64,000 nt of DNA from Pseudocalidococcus sp964653145 (GTDB lineage Bacteria > Cyanobacteriota > Cyanobacteriia > Thermosynechococcales > Thermosynechococcaceae). The notes under the pieces are model-generated. The model was not told where the DNA came from. It did not search any database and saw only the letters and a program-made list of their open reading frames with translations. The stretch is from positions 1 to 64,000 of the forward strand of contig CAZZCG010000013.1 of the NCBI GenBank assembly GCA_964653145.1. Reading direction: 5' to 3'. The first letter of the stretch is position 1; each line of letters starts with the position of its first letter. Below are positions 33,802-42,762 of this stretch, piece by piece. Both the position numbers and the translations under genes were made by a program.

Positions 33802-36800
33802 TTAAATCGGCCGGGGAATCGGCATTCGGGGCGGGGCAGTTTTCCACATGAGATCAATTTCTTCAGGGGTGAGGCCATAGGCTTGATTGACTAAATCTGA
33901 GAGTTGAATTTCTAAGGTGAGAGCTTCGGCATTACGGGCCTGGATTTGGGGGGCATAGTCTTGATAGGCTTCTCGGAGTTCTTTCAATCCCTTGGGGCTA
34001 AGGCTTGTTCCTTTGGGTTTTCTGGCTCTGACTTCTTGGACAAACTGATCACTGTCTAAGCTGGCAAAGTTTTCGAGTTTTTGGCCAAGTTTGGCAATGT
34101 TCTGCTCGGTCTGGAGCCAATCCAGGAGTTCTCGATGGCTGGCCTGGTTTTGTTGGGTGATTTTAATTAAGCGGCTAACTTTAGGTTCAATTTGTGACTT
34201 TATTTCATCAGATGGTGGGGCAATCGGTAAAATTTCCACTTGTTCTCTAAACATTCTTAAGGTGTCATTGATTGCGTGTTGCAAAAGTCGGTGAGAAATC
34301 CACCATGTTAGGGGTGAGCAAAACCATCCGAGAAAATACAAGTCACTTGTGGGCCAAATGTAGCAAGTATTAACTGGATAGAAGCCAACATCATCAAAAC
34401 TAAACCAGGAATAAGTTGCTAAGTCTTGAGTAATAATTTTGGGCTGTTCAAATAGTGAATAGTAAGAACATGGTCTAAGCTCCCACCAATATTTACCTTG
34501 ATCTCTACGATTTCTTAAGCTATTTTCATAAGGTTTTAGATGTTGATAAAGAGATGGATAGGTTTTAGAAAAGATAGACTCAGCATCTTCTTGATCGCTC
34601 CAACTCCAAGTTTCATTACTACTCGATTTCAATAAAATAATCCATAAGTTTTGCCAATCTGGATTCCATCGCTTAATATCCTGACCTCGCAAGTATGGCT
34701 TAATAATATCTGCACACTTTGGATCGGCATTAATTAATTGATCTTTAGTGGAATTGTCAACTAAGTACGCTTTATTTAGGCAAGTTTTAATTCCGTAGTT
34801 AGGCTTGACCCCAAGATAATCTTTCAGAGGAATCCCAACTGCTTGAATCTTCTGCATCAAAGCATCAGCTTCTGGGGGTTCAAGGCTCCAGGCCTGATCT
34901 GTAAACCGAGACCAAGGAATATCAAACCCCTCCTGCTGCACATACTGAGGCAAACTAATTTCGGGTAACTTCTCACGGGGAACCGGACAGACTCGCACCG
35001 TTTGATTCGTTCCAGTTGGGGCTGTTGGCTTACGCATCGAGACAATGCAGGGAAACACATCGGCATCGACAAAAATCGGGGCATGGCCAAAATCGAGAAT
35101 TTGCTCAAACACCGAATTTTCAGCAAAGAACCGCCGCAACTTGTCCCCATAGCCCGCCTTGAACCACTTATTTGTAACGATGTAGGACAGCACCCCCTCC
35201 GGCTTGAGAATCTTGAACCCTAACTCATAAAAATAGACATACAGATCAGCCACGCCATCATAGGACTGATAATGAATTTCCAAATAGGGCTTAAACGGGG
35301 TCAATAATTCTTGGCGGACATAGGGCGGATTTCCTAGCACCACATCAAACCCACCATCATCAAACACATCAGGAAACGCCTGCTGCCAATCAAACGCCAA
35401 GGGATGAAAACTCGGATCAGCCACGATGGAATTACCCACCTTGATATTGTCATCCAAATAAGTCAGCACCTTGCCCCGTTCCGCTGTCTTTAACCACAGG
35501 GATAATTTCGTAATTTCCACAGACTCCGGCGACAAATCAACCCCAAACAGATTTCGATTGAGAATCGTTTTGTTCAGGTCAAATAAACTCCGTTGCCCCA
35601 CCACATCCGCCGCCACCTTTCCCTTACTTTGTTGATCCACTGCCAAAGCGGCTAAGGCTTCATTCACCCGCTCATATTCTCGGTTTAAGTAATCAAAGGC
35701 CGCAATCAAAAACGCCCCCGAACCACAGGCTGGATCGACAATGCGGGTATTAAGCAGAATCTCTCGATACCCTTCCCAAAACTTAACTTCAGTATCTCGC
35801 CGTTTCTTGGTTGCTTGCTTCGGAATCCTGTCTAATCCAAGTTGTGCCGATAACATTGCTTCCTGGCGGCTTAAATATCCCCCCAAAGCCACCTCGACAA
35901 TGTATTGCGTAATAAATGCCGGAGTGTAATAAACCCCCTGAGTCTTGCGCTTGCCTTGCTTTTGGTTAAATGCTTCTCCCGCCGCTAACGCCTTCAACTC
36001 CTCCAGGTCACTCACCGACTGCTCAAAAATATGCCCCAAAATGTTGACCGACACTTCCGTATCAAAATCAAACCGAGTTAAGTCCTTGAGTTGCCCACAG
36101 AGTTGATCCGTAATCTGAAGCTGCCTATCCAAAAGCGGATCAAGTTTGAACAGGCCGCCGTTGTACCCCGGAATTTGTGGATTCTCATTCCCTTCATCAA
36201 CCCAACGAAAAATAGCCTTGTAGTTTTCCCAAATGGGCCTGGGGTTGTAAATATCTCGATGCTCATAGGCTTTTTGGATTGTCTTATCCGGCAATAACCC
36301 CCGATCCTCACAAAAGGCAATAAACAATACCCGATCCAACACCTTCTGGGCTTTTTCAATCAGGATTGTGTCTCGATTCTCGATGGTCTGGGGAGCTGTG
36401 GCTTGGAAATGTTGGGCTAAATCAACTCGAACTTGCTTGTATTGCTGATACAGAGCATTGGTAATCGCTGCCTCAGCTTCATTGGACTCCGCTAATAAGT
36501 CATCAATCCGGGATCGGGCCTGGGGTTGACTCGGGTTGGGTAAAAAGTTCTCCCGGCATAGCAAGAAATAAAACCGCTGAAATGCCTCCATCTCCCCCAA
36601 GTCCAGCAAGCGAAATGTTTCACAATAAGCCGGGGTTTTACTGGTTTGGTAGAGCCGAATTTCCCGATAGTTCGAGACAATCACCCACTTACAATCCGAG
36701 GTGTAATTGGCATATCGCCACCCTTGATCCACCGCTGACTCCTTCCGGCCTGGAGCAATCCGATCCAAATCATCCCTGGCCCCCTTCAATTCAATCGGTG

Positions 36801-37161
36801 CAATCACCCGCCCAGATAACTTAACCCCGCCTTTGGCCTGCTCAGTAGCCGTAAAGAATCCTAACGCCCCATCAGCCGAACCGCCCCCATCGGTAATGCT
36901 CTGCTCGGCATGAATCTCCCAGGCCTGGCCACTACCCTGAATCACGGAACGATAACCCAAGCTGGCCTGGAAAATATCAGCTAAAAAACTGCCATGAAGC
37001 GAGGTTTCCTTGACTTGATCCAATGTTCCTGAGTTCAAAGTACCAATCCACTGCAATACCTTCCCATGTCGCTCGGATAAATCAGCCGGAAACGTAAACG
37101 CCCGAATCGCTGTGGTCAGAGTCTTGTCATGAAAAAGCGGGTTAGTTGGCTGTTGAGACAT
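33802..37161 (-). CDS. Type IIG-like restriction-modification enzyme (Eco57I/TaqI-type methylase)
   Basis: A single 1119-residue chain combining cleavage, methylation and DNA recognition. The N-terminal part has a PD-(D/E)xK-like site, SADGALGFF ... VIAPIELKGARDDLD (about 95-130). The adenine methyltransferase core has GVYYTPAFITQYIV, motif I VDPACGSGAFLIAAFDYLN (about 475) and catalytic motif IV VLGNPPYVRQE (about 612). A TaqI-type target-recognition domain fills the C-terminal third, ending with a helical spacer. It should methylate adenine in a specific asymmetric site and cut unmodified DNA. It is flanked by a repeat array and a toxin-antitoxin pair, as in a defence island. Whether the nuclease site is active cannot be judged here; a methylase-only or BREX-like role is an alternative. 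Confidence 0.85.
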   Translation of the reverse strand: MSQQPTNPLFHDKTLTTAIRAFTFPADLSERHGKVLQWIGTLNSGTLDQVKETSLHGSFLADIFQASLGYRSVIQGSGQAWEIHAEQSITDGGGSADGALGFFTATEQAKGGVKLSGRVIAPIELKGARDDLDRIAPGRKESAVDQGWRYANYTSDCKWVIVSNYREIRLYQTSKTPAYCETFRLLDLGEMEAFQRFYFLLCRENFLPNPSQPQARSRIDDLLAESNEAEAAITNALYQQYKQVRVDLAQHFQATAPQTIENRDTILIEKAQKVLDRVLFIAFCEDRGLLPDKTIQKAYEHRDIYNPRPIWENYKAIFRWVDEGNENPQIPGYNGGLFKLDPLLDRQLQITDQLCGQLKDLTRFDFDTEVSVNILGHIFEQSVSDLEELKALAAGEAFNQKQGKRKTQGVYYTPAFITQYIVEVALGGYLSRQEAMLSAQLGLDRIPKQATKKRRDTEVKFWEGYREILLNTRIVDPACGSGAFLIAAFDYLNREYERVNEALAALAVDQQSKGKVAADVVGQRSLFDLNKTILNRNLFGVDLSPESVEITKLSLWLKTAERGKVLTYLDDNIKVGNSIVADPSFHPLAFDWQQAFPDVFDDGGFDVVLGNPPYVRQELLTPFKPYLEIHYQSYDGVADLYVYFYELGFKILKPEGVLSYIVTNKWFKAGYGDKLRRFFAENSVFEQILDFGHAPIFVDADVFPCIVSMRKPTAPTGTNQTVRVCPVPREKLPEISLPQYVQQEGFDIPWSRFTDQAWSLEPPEADALMQKIQAVGIPLKDYLGVKPNYGIKTCLNKAYLVDNSTKDQLINADPKCADIIKPYLRGQDIKRWNPDWQNLWIILLKSSSNETWSWSDQEDAESIFSKTYPSLYQHLKPYENSLRNRRDQGKYWWELRPCSYYSLFEQPKIITQDLATYSWFSFDDVGFYPVNTCYIWPTSDLYFLGWFCSPLTWWISHRLLQHAINDTLRMFREQVEILPIAPPSDEIKSQIEPKVSRLIKITQQNQASHRELLDWLQTEQNIAKLGQKLENFASLDSDQFVQEVRARKPKGTSLSPKGLKELREAYQDYAPQIQARNAEALTLEIQLSDLVNQAYGLTPEEIDLMWKTAPPRMPIPRPI

Positions 37162-37416
37162 CGTTACGCCAGATCATTTTTTCTATACTGACATCTCAAC
37201 CCAAAACCTATTCTGCAATCGCTAAAATTGTGTCTCACCTGGCCTGGACTCGTTCTAATAACGCCATACCAACTTAGCTTTTGATAAATTCTGACTCTAT
37301 TATGGCCTGGTTCTTACTAGCTTCTGTCCCTGGCCTGGATACGGTTTGCTGCAACCTACCTAAACGTTTCTATGCTGTAATGGGAAAATGATTTACTAAG
37401 CCTTGCACCTAAAACC

Positions 37417-37707
37417 ATGAAAAAGATAGATGCTCTTAGGTTACTCCAGGCCCATCAGCAAGAATTAAAACAACTGGGGATTAAATCCCTCAATCTCTTT
37501 GGCTCAGTTGCCCTTGATCAAGCCAATGAAACCAGCGATCTTGACTTATTAATAGAACTCGATGAATCCTTCGGTTACTTTGAACTGTTCCGTATCCAGC
37601 ACTATCTAGAGGACCTTTGTAAATGCCCGATTGATCTCGGAACCATTGATGCACTTAGAGAACATCTCAGACAACCCATCCTTGATTCCGCCATCCATGT
37701 CTTCTAG
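37417..37707 (+). CDS. mntA: MntA-type nucleotidyltransferase antitoxin
   Basis: A 96-residue minimal nucleotidyltransferase. The signature G-S-x10-D-x-D is complete in LNLFGSVALDQANETSDLDLLIELDE (about 22-47). In the MntA/HepT toxin-antitoxin system MntA silences HepT by adding AMP to a tyrosine near the HEPN active site. The hepT gene starts before this one ends (11-nt overlap), the standard arrangement. It is divergent from the restriction enzyme gene. Confidence 0.9.
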   Translation: MKKIDALRLLQAHQQELKQLGIKSLNLFGSVALDQANETSDLDLLIELDESFGYFELFRIQHYLEDLCKCPIDLGTIDALREHLRQPILDSAIHVF

Positions 37708-38047
37708 AGCGGCATCCCAGAGAGTCCAAGACATCCTGAACGCGATTCAAAGCATCCAACAGCGAATTGCCACCCTTAATTATGAGGAATTTTTCCATAA
37801 CGAAACGATTAACAAAGCTGTTCTCTATGACCTTATTGTTATTGGCGAGGCTGCTAACCAAATCCCCCGATCAGTTCAAGTACTAGCCCCTGAAATTCCG
37901 TGGAGATTAATGTCTGATATGAGAAACATCATTACCCATGAATACTTTCAAGTCAGCCTCAAAATCACCTGGCAAACAATCAATAATAATATTCCTGGAT
38001 TAATTAGACCTCTTCAGCACCTTCTCACCCAACTATCTGAGTTTTAG
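37697..38047 (+). CDS. hepT: HepT-type HEPN toxin
   Basis: A 116-residue HEPN-domain protein. The ribonuclease motif R-x4-H followed by Y is seen in MRNIITHEYF (about residues 76-84), so the active site and the tyrosine that MntA modifies are both present. VLYDLIVIGEAANQIP is the preceding conserved helix. The chosen ATG (37697) overlaps mntA by 11 nt and gives the normal HepT length; the open frame upstream of it is antitoxin sequence in another phase. It probably acts as an RNase when unmodified. Confidence 0.9.
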   Translation: MSSRAASQRVQDILNAIQSIQQRIATLNYEEFFHNETINKAVLYDLIVIGEAANQIPRSVQVLAPEIPWRLMSDMRNIITHEYFQVSLKITWQTINNNIPGLIRPLQHLLTQLSEF

Positions 38048-38088
38048 TGAAAATTGCAATTCATATATATTTGTAAATCCTAAACACC

Positions 38089-38838
38089 TTATTCAGAGGG
38101 AGTTAAAGCAGTATTTTCCGTTAATTTACCATCTTCCATGTAAACCAAGCGGTCAGCAATATCTAAAATCCGGTTATCGTGGGTAACAATCAAAATCGTA
38201 CAGCCCTGTTCTTTAGCAAGGGTTTGCATCAACTCCACCACATCCCGCCCGGATTTCTTATCTAAAGCAGCGGTGGGTTCATCAGCCAAGACAATTTTTG
38301 GACGACTAGCTAAGGCTCTGGCAATGGCAACCCGTTGTTTTTGCCCACCGGATAAGTCGTGGGGAAAGTAATCCACTCGATGCCCCAGGCCAACCGCCTC
38401 TAACATTGCCGTTGCTTGCTGATCTAAATCTCCATCAAGATAGTGATCGTGGAGTTCGAGAGACATCCGGACATTTTGTTTAGCTGTCAGAAAAGACATC
38501 AGATTGTGGGCCTGGAAGATATAGCCTATGTTGCTGCGAAGTTGGGTCAGTTCTTTTTTATTAGCTCCGTTGATTTCTTGATTGAGGATTTTTAAACTAC
38601 CGGATTGAGCCGACCGTAAGCCTCCCATAAGTGTCAACAGCGTTGTTTTTCCAGATCCCGATGGCCCAGTCATGATAATAATTTCCCCGGCCTGGATCTC
38701 TAAGTTAATGTCAAAAAGAACTTGTTTGCGAGTATTATCGGTGCCAAAGAAATGATCCAAGTTATGTATTTTAATCACTGGGGCTTGAGTTTGAGCATCC
38801 ACATCGGGCAAATTTCGATAATCTGTAGTCATCACCAT
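38089..38838 (-). CDS. devA: ABC exporter ATP-binding subunit, DevA family
   Basis: A 249-residue ATPase of the DevA/MacB type. Walker A is MTGPSGSGKTTLL, the Q loop is IFQAHNL, the signature is LSGGQKQRVAIARAL, Walker B is IVLADEPTAAL and the H loop is IVTHD. With DevC (permease) and DevB (membrane fusion) it forms an exporter working with a TolC-like outer-membrane channel; in heterocystous species the founding DevBCA exports glycolipid, but here the substrate is unknown. The start at 38838 has GGAG nine bases upstream, while the in-frame ATG at 38853 overlaps that site. It is separated from devC by about 196 nt that hold an antisense HicB-like ORF. Confidence 0.92.
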   Translation of the reverse strand: MVMTTDYRNLPDVDAQTQAPVIKIHNLDHFFGTDNTRKQVLFDINLEIQAGEIIIMTGPSGSGKTTLLTLMGGLRSAQSGSLKILNQEINGANKKELTQLRSNIGYIFQAHNLMSFLTAKQNVRMSLELHDHYLDGDLDQQATAMLEAVGLGHRVDYFPHDLSGGQKQRVAIARALASRPKIVLADEPTAALDKKSGRDVVELMQTLAKEQGCTILIVTHDNRILDIADRLVYMEDGKLTENTALTPSE

Positions 38839-38851
38839 TGCTTGACACTCC

Positions 38852-39115
38852 ATGAAACAAGACTTTACGGTGGGAATTTGGCAAGAAGGGAATTGGTATG
38901 TGGCCCAGTGTTTAGAAATTGATCTAGCCAGTCAAGGGAAGACCGAACCTGAAGCCTTAGCCAATATCCAAGAAGCGATTGAACTGTTTTTAGAACCTCC
39001 CACCTCTGATTTAAAAACCTATCCCGATCTGTTTTTAGAAAATATCAGCCGGATCTGCCGCTTGGAGTTTTCGGATTGCGATGGCCCCAGAAATAAAGCA
39101 CATGACCACTGTTAA
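38852..39115 (+). CDS. Orphan HicB-like antitoxin domain protein
   Basis: 87 residues. FTVGIWQEGNWYVAQCLEIDLASQGKTEPEALANIQEAIELFLE (about 5-48) is a typical HicB (UPF0150) fold, the antitoxin part of HicAB. No HicA toxin gene is adjacent. The last ~27 codons (39035-39115) run antisense through the 3' end of devC and do not look like HicB, so the gene is probably a truncated remnant or an orphan regulator that landed in the devC-devA gap. No good ribosome-binding site precedes the ATG. Confidence 0.6.
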   Translation: MKQDFTVGIWQEGNWYVAQCLEIDLASQGKTEPEALANIQEAIELFLEPPTSDLKTYPDLFLENISRICRLEFSDCDGPRNKAHDHC

Positions 39116-40198
39116 AACAAACACATTCACCGCCCGCTCTGTTTTCATGAAAATGGGTAACATCGTGGCGGCATAGGTGACTTGATAGAGGCCCGTTGCT
39201 AAAGCCAAACTGGGAATAAAGCCTAAAACCGCTAAAATCAGAGCTTCCTGCATCAACACGCCCAGTAAATAGTTATCCCCATAGCCCATTGCTTTTAAGG
39301 TTGCATACTCTGGTAAGTGATCGGAAACATCAGAGTAAAGAATTTGATAAACAATCACAATCCCAACAATAAAGCCCATAATTACTCCCAGGCCAAAGAT
39401 GAAGCCAATTCCAGTCCCTTCTGCCCAATAGGTGCGCTCAATTTTGGCAAATTCTTCAATGGTCAAGACATTGATATTGTTGGGTAAATGCTGACGTAAC
39501 TCCTTTTGAACTTCTAATAAGTCTGCACCCGGTTGAAGATGAATTAATCCGACTTCAATTTGATCTGGATTGCGATTGAACAGGTGTAAAAAGGTGGAAT
39601 CACTGGCAATCACATTTCCATCCGCGGCAAAGGAGGCTCCCATCGTAAACAAACCCGCCACTTGAATTCGTTTTGTCCCAATTTCCGTTTCTAAGGGGGT
39701 TCCCGATTGATAGAGTTGAGCGATATTCCCAAATTCTGGTCGCCCGGCCTGGTCATAGATCACCTGTCCCAAGGGTTTAATTTGGTCAAGGTTACTATTA
39801 ACATCCGGTAAATTAAAGGGTGATTGGGCCGGATCAATGCCCCAGACTAAGATATTTCGACTCAAACGGGTTTCAGGATTGCGCCATTGCCCCGTAGAAA
39901 AGTAGAGCGGACTCACGGATTTTACCTCAGGAATCGCCAGGGCCTGGTAAAGATGTTCTCGGGCAAAACTTTGAACCGAAAAGAGGGTTTGCAGTTGTGG
40001 ATTAACCAGGACTAAATCGGCATTCAGGGCCATGTGGGGCTTCACGGCCGCATCCATTAAGGCTCCTTCAAACCCCATTTGGATAAAAATCAACATATCG
40101 GCAAAGGCAATCCCCGCCAGAGCGACAATAAAGCGACTTTTCTGCCGAGTTAGCTGCAACCAGGCCAGGGGAGTTTTTTTCCAGAATTTGCGTAACAT
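39035..40198 (-). CDS. devC: ABC exporter permease, DevC family
   Basis: A 387-residue MacB/FtsX-type permease. The first membrane helix follows LRKFWKKTPLAWLQLTRQKSRFIVALAGIAFADMLIFIQMGF; a large periplasmic domain comes next (about 40-250), then three helices (IGFIFGLGVIMGFIVGIVIVYQILY; LMQEALILAVLGFIPSLALATGLY; VFVLTVVMCFISGAIAI). It ends in RKLQAADPADIF, as do other DevC proteins. The ATG at 40198 follows GAGG and clears the upstream acetyltransferase stop; a longer start at 40243 would overlap it. It works with the adjacent DevA and the DevB further up. Confidence 0.93.
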   Translation of the reverse strand: MLRKFWKKTPLAWLQLTRQKSRFIVALAGIAFADMLIFIQMGFEGALMDAAVKPHMALNADLVLVNPQLQTLFSVQSFAREHLYQALAIPEVKSVSPLYFSTGQWRNPETRLSRNILVWGIDPAQSPFNLPDVNSNLDQIKPLGQVIYDQAGRPEFGNIAQLYQSGTPLETEIGTKRIQVAGLFTMGASFAADGNVIASDSTFLHLFNRNPDQIEVGLIHLQPGADLLEVQKELRQHLPNNINVLTIEEFAKIERTYWAEGTGIGFIFGLGVIMGFIVGIVIVYQILYSDVSDHLPEYATLKAMGYGDNYLLGVLMQEALILAVLGFIPSLALATGLYQVTYAATMLPIFMKTERAVNVFVLTVVMCFISGAIAIRKLQAADPADIF

Positions 40199-40209
40199 CT
40201 GCACGGGCC

Positions 40210-40857
40210 TCAAAGGGGTTGGGGTTTGCGAATCATCGTCCAAAAGGGAAGATCTGTCTCACCTAGGCGTTCCTGGCGTTGAATCTGAAAGCCAAGTTTT
40301 TCATAGAAGTTAACCGCCGCTTGAGTTCCAGTTTCTAAGTAGCACGCGCGCTCGGTTTGGTCGGCCTGGGTGAGGATTGGTTTTAGCAGTTGTTTGGCAA
40401 TCCCCTGACCTTGAAATTCCGGAGCCACGCCCAAAAGCATCAAATACCAGTGGGGTTCGGGTAAGTCTTGCCAGCGATGTTTCTCGAACTCCATCAAATG
40501 GTTCAACCGCTGCCAACCTGACCAGCCCAATAAAAATGGCATTTTGTAATACCCGGCCTGTAAAAACCGCCACCAGTGAATGTTCGTTTCGCCGGGGGGA
40601 ATCCAGGCCGCCACGCCTTTAATTTCATTGGGAGTAGTATAGGTATAGCGGTAGGGGAGGGCATAGTTGACGGTGGTGGCACAGAATTGGTGGATTAAGG
40701 ACTGTTTGCGGGATTCATTGGCTCCGGGGACGAGATATTGCAAAAATGGGTAGTCCGCAAAGGCCTGGGAAAGCGCTTCAATGGCCTGGGGCAGATCGGA
40801 GCGAGTGAGGTGAGTCGTCGTCTTGGCCTCATCGAGATAGGGGTAAATAATCGTCAT
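40210..40857 (-). CDS. GNAT family N-acetyltransferase
   Basis: 215 residues. The acetyl-CoA-binding motif is LMLLGVAPEFQGQGIAKQLLKPIL (about 139-162), followed by CYLETGTQAAVNFYEKLGFQIQ, the usual last strand and helix. Substrate unknown. It lies in the minus-strand exporter operon, 11 nt before devC and 26 nt after a small ORF, so it may modify the exported compound or give self-protection; that is inference from position. Confidence 0.88.
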   Translation of the reverse strand: MTIIYPYLDEAKTTTHLTRSDLPQAIEALSQAFADYPFLQYLVPGANESRKQSLIHQFCATTVNYALPYRYTYTTPNEIKGVAAWIPPGETNIHWWRFLQAGYYKMPFLLGWSGWQRLNHLMEFEKHRWQDLPEPHWYLMLLGVAPEFQGQGIAKQLLKPILTQADQTERACYLETGTQAAVNFYEKLGFQIQRQERLGETDLPFWTMIRKPQPL

Positions 40858-40883
40858 AATTTTTTCCTCAAGGTTGAATCACA

Positions 40884-41078
40884 TTACAAAAACCACCAGG
40901 GTAAATCTTCGAGAAAGGCGTAAATTTCCAAATAATTCAGCAGCCCCAGGCCATAGAGCAGTCGGGCTTTTTCCTGGTGGATGGCCGTTTGATCCTCTAG
41001 CCAGAGAAGTTTGCCTATGGCCGTTACGAGGATTAGCCAAGGGGAGAGAGCTTGCTTTAGGAGTTGCTGCAGGGGCAT
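40884..41078 (-). CDS. Small protein (64 aa) in the exporter operon
   Basis: Encodes MPLQQLLKQALSPWLILVTAIGKLLWLEDQTAIHQEKARLLYGLGLLNYLEIYAFLEDLPWWFL, amphipathic with possible membrane-associated segments. It matches no family I know. Support for it being real: it is co-directional and 26 nt from the acetyltransferase gene, and a TetR-type palindrome lies 20 nt before its ATG, the same distance as the equivalent site before tetR. AGG precedes the start weakly. Confidence 0.5.
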   Translation of the reverse strand: MPLQQLLKQALSPWLILVTAIGKLLWLEDQTAIHQEKARLLYGLGLLNYLEIYAFLEDLPWWFL

Positions 41079-41096
41079 AGTTACTAACCTGTTAAA

Positions 41097-41111
41097 TCGA
41101 ATGTTCGTTAT
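41097..41111. promoter_or_regulatory. Predicted TetR operator 2 (before orf64-GNAT-devC-devA)
   Basis: TCGAATGTTCGTTAT differs by one base from the palindromic site upstream of the tetR gene (TCGAACGTTCGTTAT). Its core CGAATGTTCG begins 20 nt before the ATG of the small ORF. Probably bound by the TetR regulator encoded at 42746-43348 to control the second half of the exporter locus. Confidence 0.65.
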
Positions 41112-41119
41112 GCTTCAAG

Positions 41120-41476
41120 TCAAAACAAGACATCACGTTTAGCTGAATCAAGATGAAACTGACGGATTAACAAAAATAGGGGTAAACCCAGGGAAACACC
41201 GACCGTGACGCTGGCCACCAAGGGCAACCAAAGATGGGATAAATTGAGCCGCCTGCCCTCAACTAAGGTTAAAACCCAGAGGACAATGAGAGAAACTGCC
41301 ACATCAAAGCCAAACATACTGGCGGCGGGATTCACGAAAACCTGATGGAAAAAGAGACGGAAATCGAGGCCATGCTCATTCAGAAATCCAACAAGTTGCG
41401 ATAGGGGCAAGACAGTGCCGATCACACATAATCCGAGGTAGCTCCATTGCAATTTAGTTTGTGGCCAAGTCATCAT
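41120..41476 (-). CDS. DUF2834 family membrane protein
   Basis: 118 residues with three predicted membrane helices: WSYLGLCVIGTVLPLSQLVGFL, FGFDVAVSLIVLWVLTLVEGRRL and LWLPLVASVTVGVSLGLPLFLLIRQ. The layout and spacing fit DUF2834 proteins, whose role is unknown. GAGGTAAAG precedes ATG 41476 directly, so I start there rather than at 41533. It lies downstream of devB on the same strand and presumably belongs to the first transcript of the locus. Confidence 0.75.
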   Translation of the reverse strand: MMTWPQTKLQWSYLGLCVIGTVLPLSQLVGFLNEHGLDFRLFFHQVFVNPAASMFGFDVAVSLIVLWVLTLVEGRRLNLSHLWLPLVASVTVGVSLGLPLFLLIRQFHLDSAKRDVLF

Positions 41477-41556
41477 CTTTACCTCACACTCATCAAATTG
41501 TTTACGGATGTTGAATCTTTGTGATCCTTTCAATCAACAGGACTGGACAACAATCA

Positions 41557-42762
41557 TCAAGGTTGGGTTTGGGCAATGGGTTTAGCAACATTGATCAGAG
41601 TCGCCACCTGCAAATTACTTAAGCCCGCCACCTGTTCACTGGAGTTGGGATCAAGCTGAATTTTTACCTCCACGACCCGCCGATCCAGGTTTTCGCCTGG
41701 TTGGTTGCTGAATATGGCCTGTTGCTCCACCTGTTGCCCAATTTCCACCACTGTTCCCGAGAGTTTGTCAGGAAAGGCTTGGCCGGTAATTGTCGCTTTT
41801 TGTCCGAGCTGAACCCGGGCAATATCGGTTTGATAGACTTCTGCAACAACCATCATTTGCTGAGTCGTTCCCAGACTGACGATCCCTGCATCCCCCAGCG
41901 ATTCCCCAGGCCGGACATGAACCTTCAAAACCGTGCCATTGATCGGCGAGCGAATATAGGCCTGTTCCAGTTGGGTTTGAAGTTGGCGTTGATTGGCAAT
42001 GGCTCTCTCGACTTCGGCCTGGGCCACTTGAATATCCACGGGGCGAACTTCCGCAATCCGGTTCAAGGTGGCACTGGCTTCCCGTTGTTGAGCAGCAAGG
42101 GTATTCATGGAACGATTGAGGGCGGCTCTGGCTTCCCTGAGTTGGGCCTGGGCCGTTTCTAAATCCAAGCGCTTGGCATCCAGTTGTGAGGTGGAAATGG
42201 CTCCCTCTTGGTAGATGGCATAGAACCGTTCATACTCAGCCTGGGCTGTGCGGACTTGGGACTGCCAACGGGCGATGGTGGCTTTTTGGGTAGCAATAGT
42301 CCCGTCCAGTTCGGCATTAACGCGGGTGATGGTGGCTTGCTGGGCCTGGATTTCGCCGGATTTAGCTCCAGCTTGAACTTGGGCGAGGCGGGCCTGGGCG
42401 ACTTTCACCTCCTGTTGGGCCTGGTTGAGCGCGGCCTGGAGGCGTTTAGCAGAATCAAGTACCGCAATCACTTGACCCGCTTTGATCGGTTCTCCCCGTT
42501 CAACCCGAATTTTGGCTACCCGATCTCCATCTAAAGCTAGGGGCGCGGCCACTTGGACAATTTCAGAACTGGGTTCTAAACGGCCGAGGGCTGTTACCTG
42601 TGGGGGTGGGCTGGGAGTGGCCGTCATTTCGCTACTGTCGTTGGCCTGGGAGAGTTGACTCAGTTGGCTGACCCCATAGGCAATAATCCCGCCCGTGCCG
42701 ACAATCAGGATGCCGACTAAAACAGGGACTTTCCAACCCAAGGACTTAAATTGGCTTAACAT
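41557..42762 (-). CDS. devB: Membrane fusion protein, DevB/HlyD family
   Basis: A 401-residue periplasmic adaptor. One N-terminal membrane helix (VPVLVGILIVGTGGIIAYGVSQL, about 12-34) precedes the lipoyl half-domain RLEPSSEIVQVAAPLALDGDRVAKIRVERGEPIKAGQVIAVLD, a long Ala/Gln-rich coiled-coil hairpin (about 110-265) and the second lipoyl half with IRSPINGTVLKVHVRPGESLG. It bridges the inner-membrane DevAC pump and a TolC-like channel. Its start overlaps the end of tetR by 17 nt, so the two are translationally coupled. Confidence 0.93.
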   Translation of the reverse strand: MLSQFKSLGWKVPVLVGILIVGTGGIIAYGVSQLSQLSQANDSSEMTATPSPPPQVTALGRLEPSSEIVQVAAPLALDGDRVAKIRVERGEPIKAGQVIAVLDSAKRLQAALNQAQQEVKVAQARLAQVQAGAKSGEIQAQQATITRVNAELDGTIATQKATIARWQSQVRTAQAEYERFYAIYQEGAISTSQLDAKRLDLETAQAQLREARAALNRSMNTLAAQQREASATLNRIAEVRPVDIQVAQAEVERAIANQRQLQTQLEQAYIRSPINGTVLKVHVRPGESLGDAGIVSLGTTQQMMVVAEVYQTDIARVQLGQKATITGQAFPDKLSGTVVEIGQQVEQQAIFSNQPGENLDRRVVEVKIQLDPNSSEQVAGLSNLQVATLINVAKPIAQTQP

